A DNA stretch of 64,000 nt from Adiantum capillus-veneris. Lineage: Eukaryota; Streptophyta; Polypodiopsida; Polypodiales; Pteridaceae. A program made the position numbers and the translations under genes. Under the pieces are notes generated by a model. The model had not been told where the DNA came from, did no database searches, and worked only from the letters and a program-made list of their open reading frames with translations. The stretch is taken from positions 10,814,809-10,878,808 of the forward strand of contig CM043959.1 in the NCBI GenBank assembly GCA_014529385.2. The letters run 5' to 3'. This document shows positions 8,805 through 19,289 of this stretch, one piece after another; within the stretch, counting starts at the first letter, position 1, and the number at the start of each line of letters is the position of its first letter.

Positions 8805-9982
8805 TTTGGTTTTTGAAGAATTATTCGGCCTTTGAGAAGGTTATGTTGTAATTGCTGCAATCGATCCTTCTTGGCAACGGATAAAGCCATTTCATTGAAA
8901 AGGACTTTGGTGGCTATGCTAGCAGGTGTTGGGCCCTTTCCTTTGTCATTATTGACTGCCGCCTGTTCAATGCTTGATGTTTCTTGCCAGCTTTTTCCAG
9001 TGCTGATGTCTACTGGAGTCTGCTCTTCGAGTATTGCTGAAGTCTGGCCTGCTGAGGATTTTTCAGTAGGCAAGGGCTTGACCTTACTCTCCAGTTGCTT
9101 TAGTAGAGCAGTGCTCTTTGCCAACATAATCCTTGGTTTCTTTGAACCACCGGCTTCCACCTGTTTGGCCTTCCTCTTCTATCCAGTTAGGGCCAATTGA
9201 TTGCATGGAGCCTCTTCCTCTGAAGATAGCTCTACATTGTTAGTGGCTGGAATGGGTTTCAGACTCCAAGACATCTTTACTTGGAAAGAGGCTTTTGGAG
9301 CAGTTGCCCAGTATAGAAATTTCCAGACATACCAAGCCTTAAATACATTCTGAGATTTCAGCTTGGCAGTCTGCTGTAACATATTGTGAGACAAGATTTG
9401 GCACAAATTAATTTTAGCTTTAGCATTTAACCTTTTTGCGAGCAGCATGGCAAACACCTTTTCTGACACATATGTGGGATTATTCTTCAAACTGACAACC
9501 TTAGCAACAAACCTGTAGGCTGAGGGGACGTCCAATCCTGCTACTAGAACCCCTAGTGCACTAGCCTTTCTTTTCGTTTTGGCTGCTTCATCTTCCTTCA
9601 GAGCCAGACTTATCTGCTCTGCAGATGTTGTAGTTGGCTTTGTCTCGTTGGGCATTTTGAAATCATAGGCAATGTCGTCAAGTGTTGCTGTGATTCTTAC
9701 ACCATTGACAATGGCATTGCCTTCCTCAGCATTAAAAGAATCAAGAACCTACTTGATAATGGCCGTGCCAAAATCCAACCTTGTAGTTTGTACGACCACA
9801 TGCAAATCCCATAGCTGCAGCAACAACGATTTTGCCTGCTCAGTAAACACATATCTTTGTATCTTGCTATGTGGGATAAGTGGTAGAGAAGCTTGAAGAG
9901 AGTTGATGATTGATGCGGTTTCATCTATTGTATCCTGCATCTTCTCCGACATTTTCCTTCTACCCATACACTGTGAGGACAA
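8783..9982 (-). pseudogene. Extra 3' ORF of element T, proximal part
   Basis: Three open segments in one frame (9749-9982, 9179-9655, 8783-9160) are separated only by in-frame stops, one of them TAG at 9179-9181, so they were once one protein of about 400 residues. It includes MSEKMQDTIDETASI, a Lys/Ala-rich middle (LKEDEAAKTKRKASALG), AMLLAKRLNAKAKINL and a Trp-rich block (FKAWYVWKFLYWATAP). There is no catalytic signature. This is the start of the unidentified sequence that follows the integrase region. It could be an additional ORF of the Tat type or an acquired host fragment. Confidence 0.5.
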
Positions 9983-10298
9983 TAAGTCTGTAGATGAAGA
10001 AGACTTACTTGTATATTCAAAGCCATAGCAAGGTGTGTCGGGTAGGGACAGACAATGATCAACAGATTCTTTTGACGAGGAGGTTTTTGGTTGTAGTGAA
10101 GAGTCTTCAAAACTTGGCGATGGCGAGTGTGTAACAGTAGGTAGGCATCATGCAGGAGATTTTTGAGGAAGAATGCTTACTTGCCTTACTGTTATACGCG
10201 TACGTGCTATAAAAGCTCCACTACTTACCGTTCCTAGAGTTTTGTGCATCGTCAATGATGTGACACACATGCATTGGCTAATTTGTTCAATAATCCCT

Positions 10299-11937
10299 TT
10301 AATGATTATCACATGCATTCCCATTGGCCCTTCTCTCCATAAGAACTGGTATTGATTGTACATGGAAGAGGTTTAGAATGGCTGGGTCTGAAAGTCCCTG
10401 GTCATAAGTACCCAGAAGACAAGTCTCTTCTCCTCCGGAGGTCTCTTTTTCATTAGAATAATATAGCTTGATTTTGGCCCCATTATAAATACCTGGCAGT
10501 AGTAATCCAGATAAGTCCTTCAACCTGACTGTGCCATTGGAAAATACCCAATCAACTTCATATGGACCAACCCAAGCTATCTTTAAATTTGGTTTCTTAG
10601 GGCCCATTTTGGATTGATAAAGCAAAACTAAGTCTCCCTTCTGGAACTCCCTAACTTTGATTCTTCTATCATGCTAGTGCTTTCTCCTTTACTGAACAAT
10701 CTCCTGTTCTAGCATGGCTCGTTGTCGCAACTCATCCAACTGCATTAATTCTTTCAGTCTATGTTTAAGATTATGATTAAAATCTAATCCATATTCCACC
10801 GCCATTCTGAGACTGGGAATTACAAATTCAATAGGCACTACAGCTTTAGTACCATACACCATTCTGAAAGGTGTCATTGCAATGGTGACTTTATAAGCTG
10901 TTCTGTAGGCCCATAGAGCAGTCTAGAGCTTAAGATCCCACTGATGTGGTTCCTTATGAACAATCTTGGTGAGGATATTCTTGATGGTTTTGTTACTGCT
11001 CTCCTCTTGACCATTGCACCCTAGGATGATAAGGACTTGATTTCATGTGCTTAAGTGAGAGCATTTCCATCAAAATTTCCATGGTATCATTGATGAAATG
11101 TGTCCTTTGATCAAAGACAATCTCAATGGGGCATCCATAGTGGCAGATAATGTTTTTAAATAGGAAAACAGCAATGGACTTTGCAGTATCATTTGGAAGA
11201 GCCTTGGCCTCTACCCATTTAGTGACATAACAGGTAGCCATCAAAATATACAGATTCTTCCTTGGAGTGATCTTCTTGAATGGTCCCATGAAGTCCAGAC
11301 CCCATTTCATAAATACTCCTAGTGGTTGGACTGGAGTAAGTGGAGTCATATCAGCTGCTGTTGATCTACCCATTCTTTGACATACATCACAAGTTTTGCA
11401 AAAACTTCGGACATCGGATATCAGAGTTTGCCACCATAATCCAGCGTGCAAAATCTTCTTATAAGTAATATCAATGGAGAAGTGTCCTCTAGAATCCCCA
11501 TCGTGTGCTTCATAAATAACTTGCATTCTTCCTTCCATTGGCACACACCTTCGAAGAACCCCATCTACTCCCAGTCTATAGAGCAATCCTCCTATGATGG
11601 TGAACTTCAGACTCTTAATAATTAGAGCTTTCTTTTGATTTTGAGTCCAGGTTTCTGGGAATCCTCCTTTTGAAAGGAACTGATATATATCATACAATTC
11701 TGGATTTGTATTCTCCTCAGTTGTCACCTGAAACAGCTCTGCATCTACTGGCTCATCTCTTAAGGATATTCCGAAGTAGCCTTCAGTACTTCTGGACAAA
11801 AAATCAACATCATAATGAGATTTACCGGGCTTATGAAATATGTGGAATTCAAACTCTATCAGGAACATCATCCATCTGATCAATCTTCCTTGGATAATAA
11901 CTTTGTTAAGCAAAAATAATAATACCTGACGATCCAC
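10299..11937 (-). pseudogene. pol: Element T RNase H end and integrase
   Basis: The segment 10993-11937 (314 residues) starts in the RNase H C-terminus (FHIFHKPGKSHYDVDFLSR) and runs through the H2C2 zinc finger (H..H..CKTCDVCQRMG) into the integrase core, with WGLDFMGPF (first Asp) and IVFDQRTHF (second Asp). The third acidic residue region near 10990 is disrupted. Segments 10689-10877 (TPFRMVYGTKAVVPIE) and 10299-10625 (KIAWVGPYEVDWVF, RLKDLSG) are the integrase C-terminal domain. No chromodomain follows, which fits the non-chromovirus Tat branch. Confidence 0.85.
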
Positions 11938-11939
11938 AT

Positions 11940-12727
11940 AGAAATGAAATAGCTTGCCCAGTAAATAATATTGAAACTTGGTGGCATTGAAAACATTCCT
12001 AAGGCTTCTCTCTCTGTGGTAGTATATCCCTGTTCAGCTTGACTGAATCTTCGACTAGCAAAATACGCTAGATACAGATCCTCTTCTCCTTACACCGCTA
12101 GAAAACCATTTCCAAAAACAACAAATGCTTCTCTTCGGTTGAGAATACAGTGAAGTCATCCATAAATATGGCGAGAAATTGGTGCAAGAATTCACTGAAT
12201 ATCTCCATCATGCATCATTGGAATGTTGCTTGAGCATTGCAAAAACCAAATGGCATGACTAAATACATGGATGCACCCCATTTAGTAATAAAAGTGGCTT
12301 TACTCCGATCTTCAGGAGCAATCTTTAACTGATTATAACCACTTTAGCCATCCATAAAGCTATACATATCATGGCATGCAATATCATCAAGAAGCATATC
12401 CGTAAAAGGTAATGGAAAAGGATCTGCGATGGTTTGAGCATTCAACTTTTGATAATCCACACAGACTATGAGCTTTCCATTCTTCTTTGGTACTACAACA
12501 ATAGGGAATAGCCAGTTACTACTGGCGACTTCTATAATGAATCCAACCTTCAGAAGGTTGTCAATTTCTTCCTTGACCTTCTTAGCATAGTTTTGATTCA
12601 TTCTATACCATTGCAAATGCACTGGTCTGGCATCTAGCTTTAGAGGTATTCTGTGACAAACCTCTGGGTCTACACCTTTTAAATTAGTATGTTCCCATGC
12701 AAATATGTCTTTGTATTTTTGGAACAT
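11940..12727 (-). pseudogene. pol: Element T reverse transcriptase
   Basis: The segment 12344-12727 is open: FQKYKDIFAWEHTNLKG, IPLKLDARPV, VVVPKKNGKL, VCVDYQKLNAQT, FPLPFTDMLL, YSFMDG. Beyond 12344 a stop interrupts, then the palm continues (VMPFGF at about 12245) to the catalytic FMDDFTVFS box at about 12150-12165. Around 12080 the sequence jumps to RNase H text (YFASRRFSQAEQGY), so the thumb/connection is deleted. The polymerase is non-functional. Confidence 0.82.
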
Positions 12728-12748
12728 AAGTCATGATTTTTCTTTCAT

Positions 12749-13057
12749 TTATGGGTTTAGATGCTTATTTACTTTGATCAATCGAGGACTTTCCTCAGAA
12801 CCCAGATTCCATTCTTCAATTTCTTGATCGTCTGGAAGCAACCAATTCGGCCCACCACCCTTCCTTTTGGTTGACTCCTCAACATAATCCCAAGATGGTC
12901 CTATTAGTTTTGGACTTTCATTTTGAACTCCAGTAACTTCTTCAGAGTGCACTGCTTCAGTGATCACTGGTGTACTGGAATCTGAGCATTCCTCTTTGGA
13001 GTCAACTGGCTTCTCCGGCCGTCTAGTTAATTGAATTGGTCGTTCTCCATCATTCAA
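12749..13057 (-). pseudogene. Element T protease-RT linker
   Basis: An acidic 102-residue segment between protease and RT. No motif is recognised. The position indicates polyprotein linker. Confidence 0.5.
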
Positions 13058-13139
13058 TTCGGTGAACTAATTTGAAAATTGCTTTTGCTGCTTTTCAGCT
13101 TGATCCTTGTCGAATAATACTGCATTTAAGTCTATCTCT

Positions 13140-13205
13140 GCCAATGGAAAAATATTCATTGCTGCCAGCAATGAATCTTTGCCAATGGAAAAATATTCAT
13201 TGCTG
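13140..13205 (+). repeat. Imperfect tandem duplication in element T (period 42 bp)
   Basis: The block GCCAATGGAAAAATATTCAT followed by TGCTGCCAGCA occurs twice, at about 13139 and 13181, a short direct duplication inside the decayed protease-RT spacer. Confidence 0.75.
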
Positions 13206-13362
13206 CCAGCATCCTCTCAATCTTCTTTACCCCATACTTCTGCCAAAGCTCTTCTGGTCGTCGCAGTGCCTTTTTTCAGCTTCTGGTGTTGTTTGTCTTG
13301 ATCTGGATTCTTCTACTGATGCCCTGTATTGTCAGAGTCTGATTGACATAATCGTGAACAGC

Positions 13363-13761
13363 CTACGCCGTCCGCAGCCATGGGCATCCTAGTAGCATCC
13401 CATATGCTCCTTGAACATCCAATACTAGAAAGCTGATTTTGAACTTTTCTTTCCCCACCCTTATCTGCATACACTCGATCATACCTGTTTCCTGAACAAC
13501 TCTATGATCGGCCATTCTAACTTTAAAGGGTGTTGGTTTCAAATCTGTGATACCCGATCTTTGTTGAAGATGTGCCCCTGTAATATTCACACCTGCTCCC
13601 CCATCTAGTATAACACCGGATAGCGGCTCCCATTGTTTCCTGACTTTGTAGTCTACCTGGATTATCGACACTTCATCATCTCTGATAGCCACCAAGTCAA
13701 GTGCTCTGGAATCGACTTCAGCCTTTCTTTGTTGTCCGATGAATTTTGTTGCTTCAGGCAA
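13363..13761 (-). pseudogene. Element T aspartic protease
   Basis: It contains SGVILDGGAGVNITG, the retropepsin-type active site with the variant D-G-G-A in place of D-S/T-G-A, as in several plant Tat/Athila proteases. Further on are FKVRMADHRVV, a flap-like region, and YGMLLGCPWLRTA (the family's ILLGRPWL motif). The order, with RT downstream and gag upstream, supports the call. The N-terminal part overlaps the gag linker in another frame, which implies a frameshift near 13700. Confidence 0.85.
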
Positions 13762-13985
13762 AGTCTTTTGATGTCTTCTAATTCAACAGTCAGTTTCTGA
13801 ATTCTTTCACAGATTTTAACATGAATTTCTTCTCTCTCTTGATTAGAGTTATTATCAGAACTCGAGGAATCAAAACTATCTTCACAGTGCCAGTCCTCTG
13901 TTCTGGTGTTTGCTTTGCCCACTTCATTGTTTCCCATTGCAGTTAGATTTGATTTGACATTTCCTAGGTCTTCCACCAATCTCAT
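13662..13985 (-). pseudogene. Element T gag-protease linker
   Basis: A polar, Glu/Asn/Ser-rich 107-residue segment between the zinc knuckle region and the protease. There is no motif; it is assigned by position. Confidence 0.45.
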
Positions 13986-14024
13986 TGGACTGCAGCAAGC
14001 AGTCTCAGAGATTCCAGATCCTGA

Positions 14025-14934
14025 TTAATCTGGCTGTGTTTTCTCAAAAGACTGGGCTGGTATCTTTTGAATGACTCGAGCATCAGAACTTTCTGACTGC
14101 TTTGGTAGCTTCTTAGCTAGATCTTTTGTGATCTTAGCCGCCAGTTCTCTCTGCTCTTGCCATTCATCGACTACCTTCTCTTTGCCCTTTGCCTTCCATA
14201 CCTCTCTCTGTTGAGTCCATTTGCTAGTTTCAGGACTGACCGGTTTCACCGGCTCATTTGGGATTTCTTCAATGACTACCCCTTTACTACGTGTACTTGC
14301 CCGTACTGGAACTAGTTCTGGGGCTTTCGCCTCAATAGCCACAATACTGGGTGCCTCTGGACACTGAGCCGCAAAGTGCCCATATTTTCCACAACTATAG
14401 CAGTTAAGGCTTCGATTTTGAAAATTACCCCGTCCTCGGCCTCGGTCAGTACCCCCTTGGTATCTACCACACCCAATACTAGTGTCACTGGTACCTGATT
14501 TCTCCTCTTGCGGTGCACTGGTCGTCTCTACCTTAGCCGGTTCAGCATTGGTAAATGCCACTAGAGACAAATCCTCTTCCCTTCTTGAAGCGATGAATTC
14601 GAATGCCACAATTATTCCATAAATGACCATACGCTTTGCAGTAGGTACATTGTGGGCATTCATTGGAAACATGATCTTTAGATTTGCACTTCGAGCACCA
14701 GATTTCCATTCTCCTAACTAGTTGTCTGATCTGGTTGATTTCAACAATCTGCCTGGCCATTTTATCAAGCTTCCTGGACCAAGAACCTTTCTTAGCCTTG
14801 TCCTTGCTCTTTTCATCTGAGTTGTTTGTTAGAGCTGTTGGAGGTCTCACTAGAATCGGAATTCTCAGTGGAAGAATTGCTACTGTTGGACCTCCGCTTC
14901 TTATGGCTTCTCTCCTTCTTAGCTTGCTGTTCAA
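14025..14934 (-). pseudogene. gag: Element T gag nucleocapsid with three zinc knuckles
   Basis: Two overlapping frames are involved. The segment 14542-14934 ends in two adjacent knuckles, CSKCKSKDHVSNEC and CTYCKAYGHLWNNC. The segment 14025-14672 holds a third, CYSCGKYGHFAAQC, after a Gly/Arg-rich stretch (RGRGNFQNRS). All three fit CX2CX4HX4C. The frames join near 14600. A triple-knuckle nucleocapsid would bind genomic RNA. The downstream region is Lys/Glu/Gln-rich. Confidence 0.8.
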
Positions 14935-15401
14935 GCTTCAGAGCTCTCTGCACCAAATCATTAAACTTCTTTGCTGGTGCATGTACCTCTTGTTCTCTGA
15001 GCTTCTTGCTACGGAACCCATTCAGAAACCATACGCGTAGCCTCTTTTCTAAGGGTGGCTCCTGCAAACTGCCCGATTAACTCCCTGATCTTTTCAACAT
15101 AACTCTTCACAGACAATTTCCCTCGTCTGATCTTGTCAAGCTCACAGAGGATGTCTTCATCACCTCTGTTGTCTGAATATTCAAGTCTGAAAGCCTTGAG
15201 TAGTTTGTTGTATGACCTGAACTGACAAGCTGGGTAATGGTAATACCATTTCCTTGCCGCCTCCTTCAGTGTCTGAGAAAAATATTCTCCCCAGTCATCT
15301 TCATCAATATTCTTCAACTCAACATACTGCTCAAAAGCTTGAATATGAACATCTGGATCATCTTTCTTTCCGCCTTTGAACACTGGGAAATAGATCTTCA
15401 A
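14813..15401 (-). pseudogene. gag: Element T gag capsid region
   Basis: The segment 15009-15401 is a recognisable plant retrotransposon gag: FKGGKKDDPDVHIQAFEQYV, WGEYFSQTLKEAARKWYYHY, FRLEYSDN, KIRRGKLSVKSYVEKIREL. It continues in a second frame (14813-15067) with RVWFLNGFRSKKLREQEVHA and a Lys/Ser-rich coiled tail. It forms the virus-like particle in the family. A frameshift near 15020-15060 breaks it. Confidence 0.82.
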
Positions 15402-15458
15402 TGAAGAAGTATAATCATGATGGTCGACATCGTCTCTACTTCTTCTGACCTTCGGAGC

Positions 15459-15833
15459 CTAACTGCATCTTGAAGACTTCCTGTAGTGATCTGTGTCAGC
15501 ATCGGGCAGCATCCCAGTCAACTTCCTCTTCCGTTTCAGTCTCTGTCTCTTCTTTGGCTTTCCTGCTGGAATTGTGACAACTGCCCTTGCTGCCCTTGGC
15601 CTCAACTGCCTTGTGTGTGGACCGAGAACTCTTGGTTTTGCGTTCCTCACGCTCAACCCTTCTCCTCGAGTGACTGGAATGCTGAGAGTCTCTAGCCTCT
15701 TCAACATGACTGTGCTCCTCCTGAGCCTTAGTCTCACTCTCAGGGTCCTTCTTAGGATCAGACTCTCGACGCGGGTGGAATCAGTGCCTAACCGGGTTGA
15801 CGATTTGCGACCACGACTGACTTTGGGCGCCAT
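15459..15833 (-). pseudogene. Element T gag N-terminal basic segment
   Basis: A 124-residue Arg/Lys-rich frame starting MAPKVSRGRKSS at 15833, about 80 bp inside the 5' LTR, which is where the gag initiator is expected. The composition is low-complexity and basic. It is separated from the capsid by stops near 15410-15459. Confidence 0.55.
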
Positions 15834-15896
15834 GTGTGCAGCTGAAAATTCTAATTGGGAGATAAGAGTTTTCTGGTCGAAGAGAGAACAACTCTA

Positions 15897-15915
15897 ATCA
15901 CTGTGATCGCCAAAA
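15897..15915 (-). other. Probable primer binding site of element T
   Basis: Immediately inside the 5' LTR the sense strand reads TTTTGGCGATCACAGTGAT. TGGCG starts are common in plant gypsy primer binding sites. I cannot name the tRNA with confidence. Confidence 0.5.
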
Positions 15916-16372
15916 TGGAATGGGACTGGTCTCTTTAGAATTCACAGCTACTGATAACTCGTCAAATTAGTTAGTAAGAATGGGAACAGAGTGCTGGACT
16001 GAAATAGAGAACTGAACTGGAATGCTATACTGAGATGAAAGACACAATTGAAAGACTGAAAATGGTATTTCTAGACTTAGATTAATAGCTCAAGGATAAC
16101 CAGTACAATGTACAATGGGTTAAGCTCAGATGATTACAGAAGCAATGATTACAGGGTGAACCTAGAAGCTAAGAGCTTGTAAACCCGAAACTATTCAGAA
16201 AGCCAAAAGCCAAGAAGACCAGAAGCCAAGAAGCCCAGTTATCCTATTTATAGCTCTCAAGAGTTAGTGCGGTAACTGCGTGCAGTAATTACTGCCAGTG
16301 AAACAGCTTCCCACCGGGTCGACCTTCTATAGGGGCAGTTCACGCCTGCTGGAACTGTCCTCACCTTCTACA
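15916..16372 (-). repeat. 5' LTR of element T
   Basis: Partner of 5797-6285; plus-strand edges TGGAATGGGA and CTTCTACA. It is followed by ATGGT, the mutated right copy of the target duplication. Confidence 0.9.
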
Positions 16373-16460
16373 ATGGTACAACCCAATTAGAAGGAACCCG
16401 TTGTAATGTTTTGTATTCGGTCCCATAGGTCATATCTGACCTCCGTGGACGATAATTCAA

Positions 16461-16985
<525 letters not shown>

Positions 16986-17033
<48 letters not shown>
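16986..17033. repeat. (GA)24 microsatellite
   Basis: An uninterrupted GA/AG run that borders the left arm of the inverted-repeat element. Confidence 0.95.
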
Positions 17034-17036
<3 letters not shown>

Positions 17037-17040
17037 CAAA

Positions 17041-17545
17041 AATTCAAGGGAGAATTACCAAAACACCCCTCTAATTTGTGAAAATTTCCAAAATACCCCT
17101 CAAATTTCAAAAATTCCCAAGATATCCCAATACTTTGTCATAAATTCCCAAAATGCCCTTCAAATTTTCCAAAATTCCCAAAGTACCCCTGGTTGTGAGA
17201 GTAAATTTCTCCTAAAATAACTTTTTTTAGCTTTTCATGAGAAGACTAAATGTCTATGGTACAAGATGCTAAAACTAGAATTTGAGTTGGTTTTGTAGGC
17301 TTTGAAGTTGAATTGCTTCATTATTTCAAGACATAATTGCCTTCTTTTGCGAGGTAATTTGTGACAAATTACATGCTAAGCACTCAAAAACGGATCTCAA
17401 TTGTCAAAAAGGAGTAAAGATTAGAAAATCTGAACAATCTACCAAAATTAGATACAAGGGTATTTTGGGGAATTTTTGAAATTTGAGGGGTATTTTGACA
17501 ATTTCCACAAATTAGAGGGGTATGTTGGTAATTTTCCCAAAATTC
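17041..17545. repeat. Inverted-repeat (foldback/MITE-like) element
   Basis: The arms at about 17041-17125 and 17457-17545 are reverse complements over ~85 bp with only a few mismatches, for example ACCCCTCTAATTTGTG and CAAATTTCAAAAATTCCC in both. The left arm is itself built from ~30 bp tandem units (CCAAAATACCCCTCAAATTT). The spacer is AT-rich without an ORF. (GA)n tracts lie on both outer edges, so the target duplication cannot be read. This pattern fits a non-autonomous foldback transposon. Confidence 0.7.
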
Positions 17546-17551
17546 AATTGT

Positions 17552-17578
17552 GTGAGTGAGAGAGAGAGAGAGAGAGAC
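17552..17578. repeat. (GA)n microsatellite
   Basis: A short GA run immediately outside the right arm of the inverted repeat. Confidence 0.9.
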
Positions 17579-17934
17579 AGACATGAGACAGGTATGGCGA
17601 GTGTTGTCGACTCTGCGCCTTCCAACATTGTGTGAGCAAGGCCTTGTGGCTCGGCAGTCTTACGCCCTTGCAACTTTTCGAAGCTTGTGGAAGCCAGCAT
17701 TCCAGCCTCTGCCCTCCAGATTTGTACATTGGCGCACTCCCCCTCTCCCTCAGCCTCAGCCTCGGCCTCAGGTGCTCTTCTTTTCCCTCATTCAGGCTCT
17801 CATGTCATTGGAGCTTAGATGGTGTGACGACTCTATCGTAGTTTAGCCTGGTGAGTCAGGTTAAAGTTTTTCTGCCGGTCCAAAGCAGCAGAAATAAACG
17901 ACATATTGGAATTAATTACAGCGAGAAACATTTT

Positions 17935-18180
17935 CACCCTCACACACACACAGATACATACATGCATACATACATAAATAAGCACATACATACCTGCTTA
18001 CACTTAGGTAAGACATGCACATACACTTTACACATACATGCACACGTTCTTACATACATATTATTCATACATGCACACACGTACATACTCACGCAGATGC
18101 ACTTACATACACACAAACACATATATACGCATACATAGCAGCACACACACACACATTCCTGTGCATACATACACGCACTA
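17935..18180. repeat. Degenerate CACA/CATACATA microsatellite
   Basis: About 245 bp made mostly of CACA, TACATA and ATGCACAC words with frequent interruptions, so this is an old simple repeat. Confidence 0.85.
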
Positions 18181-18185
18181 ACCGT

Positions 18186-18353
18186 AGTCACAAGGGAATG
18201 GCCATTTTAGGGTCTACATTCCCGTTCCCCGTTTCGAATTCCCGTTCCGACCCTCGCTCCCTGTGAGAGTTGTGGGTATACTGTCACAAGGAATGGAGAT
18301 TCATGCTGTTCTTGTTCTCCATTCCCGTTCTGATTTTCCGTTCCCTTGTGACT
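18186..18353. repeat. Small MITE-like unit with 13-bp terminal inverted repeats
   Basis: AGTCACAAGGGAA at 18186-18198 is the exact reverse complement of TTCCCTTGTGACT at 18341-18353. Related words (TTCCCGTTCC, CACAAGGAATGG) occur inside. It is about 168 bp long and has no ORF. Flanking bases give no convincing target duplication. Confidence 0.5.
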
Positions 18354-19232
18354 GTGGCACTAACATACATTTATTGCTCCCAAGTATTGTTTGCATTCTT
18401 TTTTCATAGCTTGTTTTTGTTTTGGATCTTGAAGAGGTTTGTGGTGGCAGGATTTGCCTTGGTTGATAGCTCTTTCAAGTAAAGCTAACATTTTGGATGG
18501 TGTTGTCCCCCAATTTTATTCTGGAGTAAAGTTGTGCTTGCACTTTACTTTGTGGGAGTGCTGATAAACGATTGCACTAATGCTCTTTCTTTTCGAAGCT
18601 TTCTTCTCTTTTTGCATGTGGCTATTTATTGGCAGCTTCCCTTGTGCTAGTAATCAAGTGAAGAGATTTGACAAAAGTTGATTCGGGGGAGTTAAGTAGA
18701 GTGTCCCATTCTCCTTTAACTGTGTTCAAGATAGACTCTAGATGTATGTTTGGAAGGTTTGTAGGTGTGAATTGTGAGCCCTTTCGGCGTTCTGAAGTTT
18801 TGCTTCATTTACAAATCACTTAGCTCTCTTGTGTCCTGTTTACAATGTTTCTCAAGTTCGCATTTTGTTATTGTCAAGGCACTACTTGTTTATTGCTATG
18901 TTGGTAATATCGATTTATTTTCTCTTGAATTTTGGTTTCATCAACAAGCAGTTGGAGCAATGTAGGACATTTGCATCAAAAGTGAAGAAATATAAGATGA
19001 AAAGCTACACGTTAGTATTGATTTCTTCAGCTTTCTGCTACGTCTTTTCGAGCAGATGTATGTCATCATCTCTTAACCTCAACATCTTTTATCAAGGGCT
19101 TTCAAGGGGCGATTCAAATTGAAGGCGAACGGTGAATATAAACGATGGAGAGCTGGAAAGCGGCACAATGCTCATTCAAAGGTATATGTAAATCTGCTAG
19201 ACACTACCAGGAGATCAACCAACTAACGATCA

Positions 19233-19289
<57 letters not shown>

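Larger units (their letters stand above)
5797..16372 (-). mobile_element. Tat-like Ty3/gypsy retrotransposon T, full length but decayed
   Basis: A 10.6 kb minus-strand element with LTRs at 5797-6285 and 15916-16372. Flanking 5-mers are ATGCT (5792-5796) and ATGGT (16373-16377), a target duplication with one mismatch. Internal order on the sense strand: basic gag N-terminus, capsid, several zinc knuckles, protease, RT, RNase H, integrase, then about 3.5 kb of additional open sequence and a polypurine tract. RT style (FAW...LKG, PVVVPKKNGKL, CVDYQKLN, FPLPF, YSFMDG) is that of the Tat/Athila branch of plant gypsy elements; no chromodomain is seen after integrase. All domains carry stops or frameshifts. 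Confidence 0.88.

Noticed and set aside
17556-17846. 96-residue frame with Arg-rich start, a possible organelle-targeted protein
   Set aside because: It begins in a GA repeat, has no recognisable domain and no exon continuation that I can support.
17935-18180. CRISPR-like or tandem array of short repeats
   Set aside because: Irregular CACA/CATA words without constant repeat and spacer lengths; a degenerate microsatellite.
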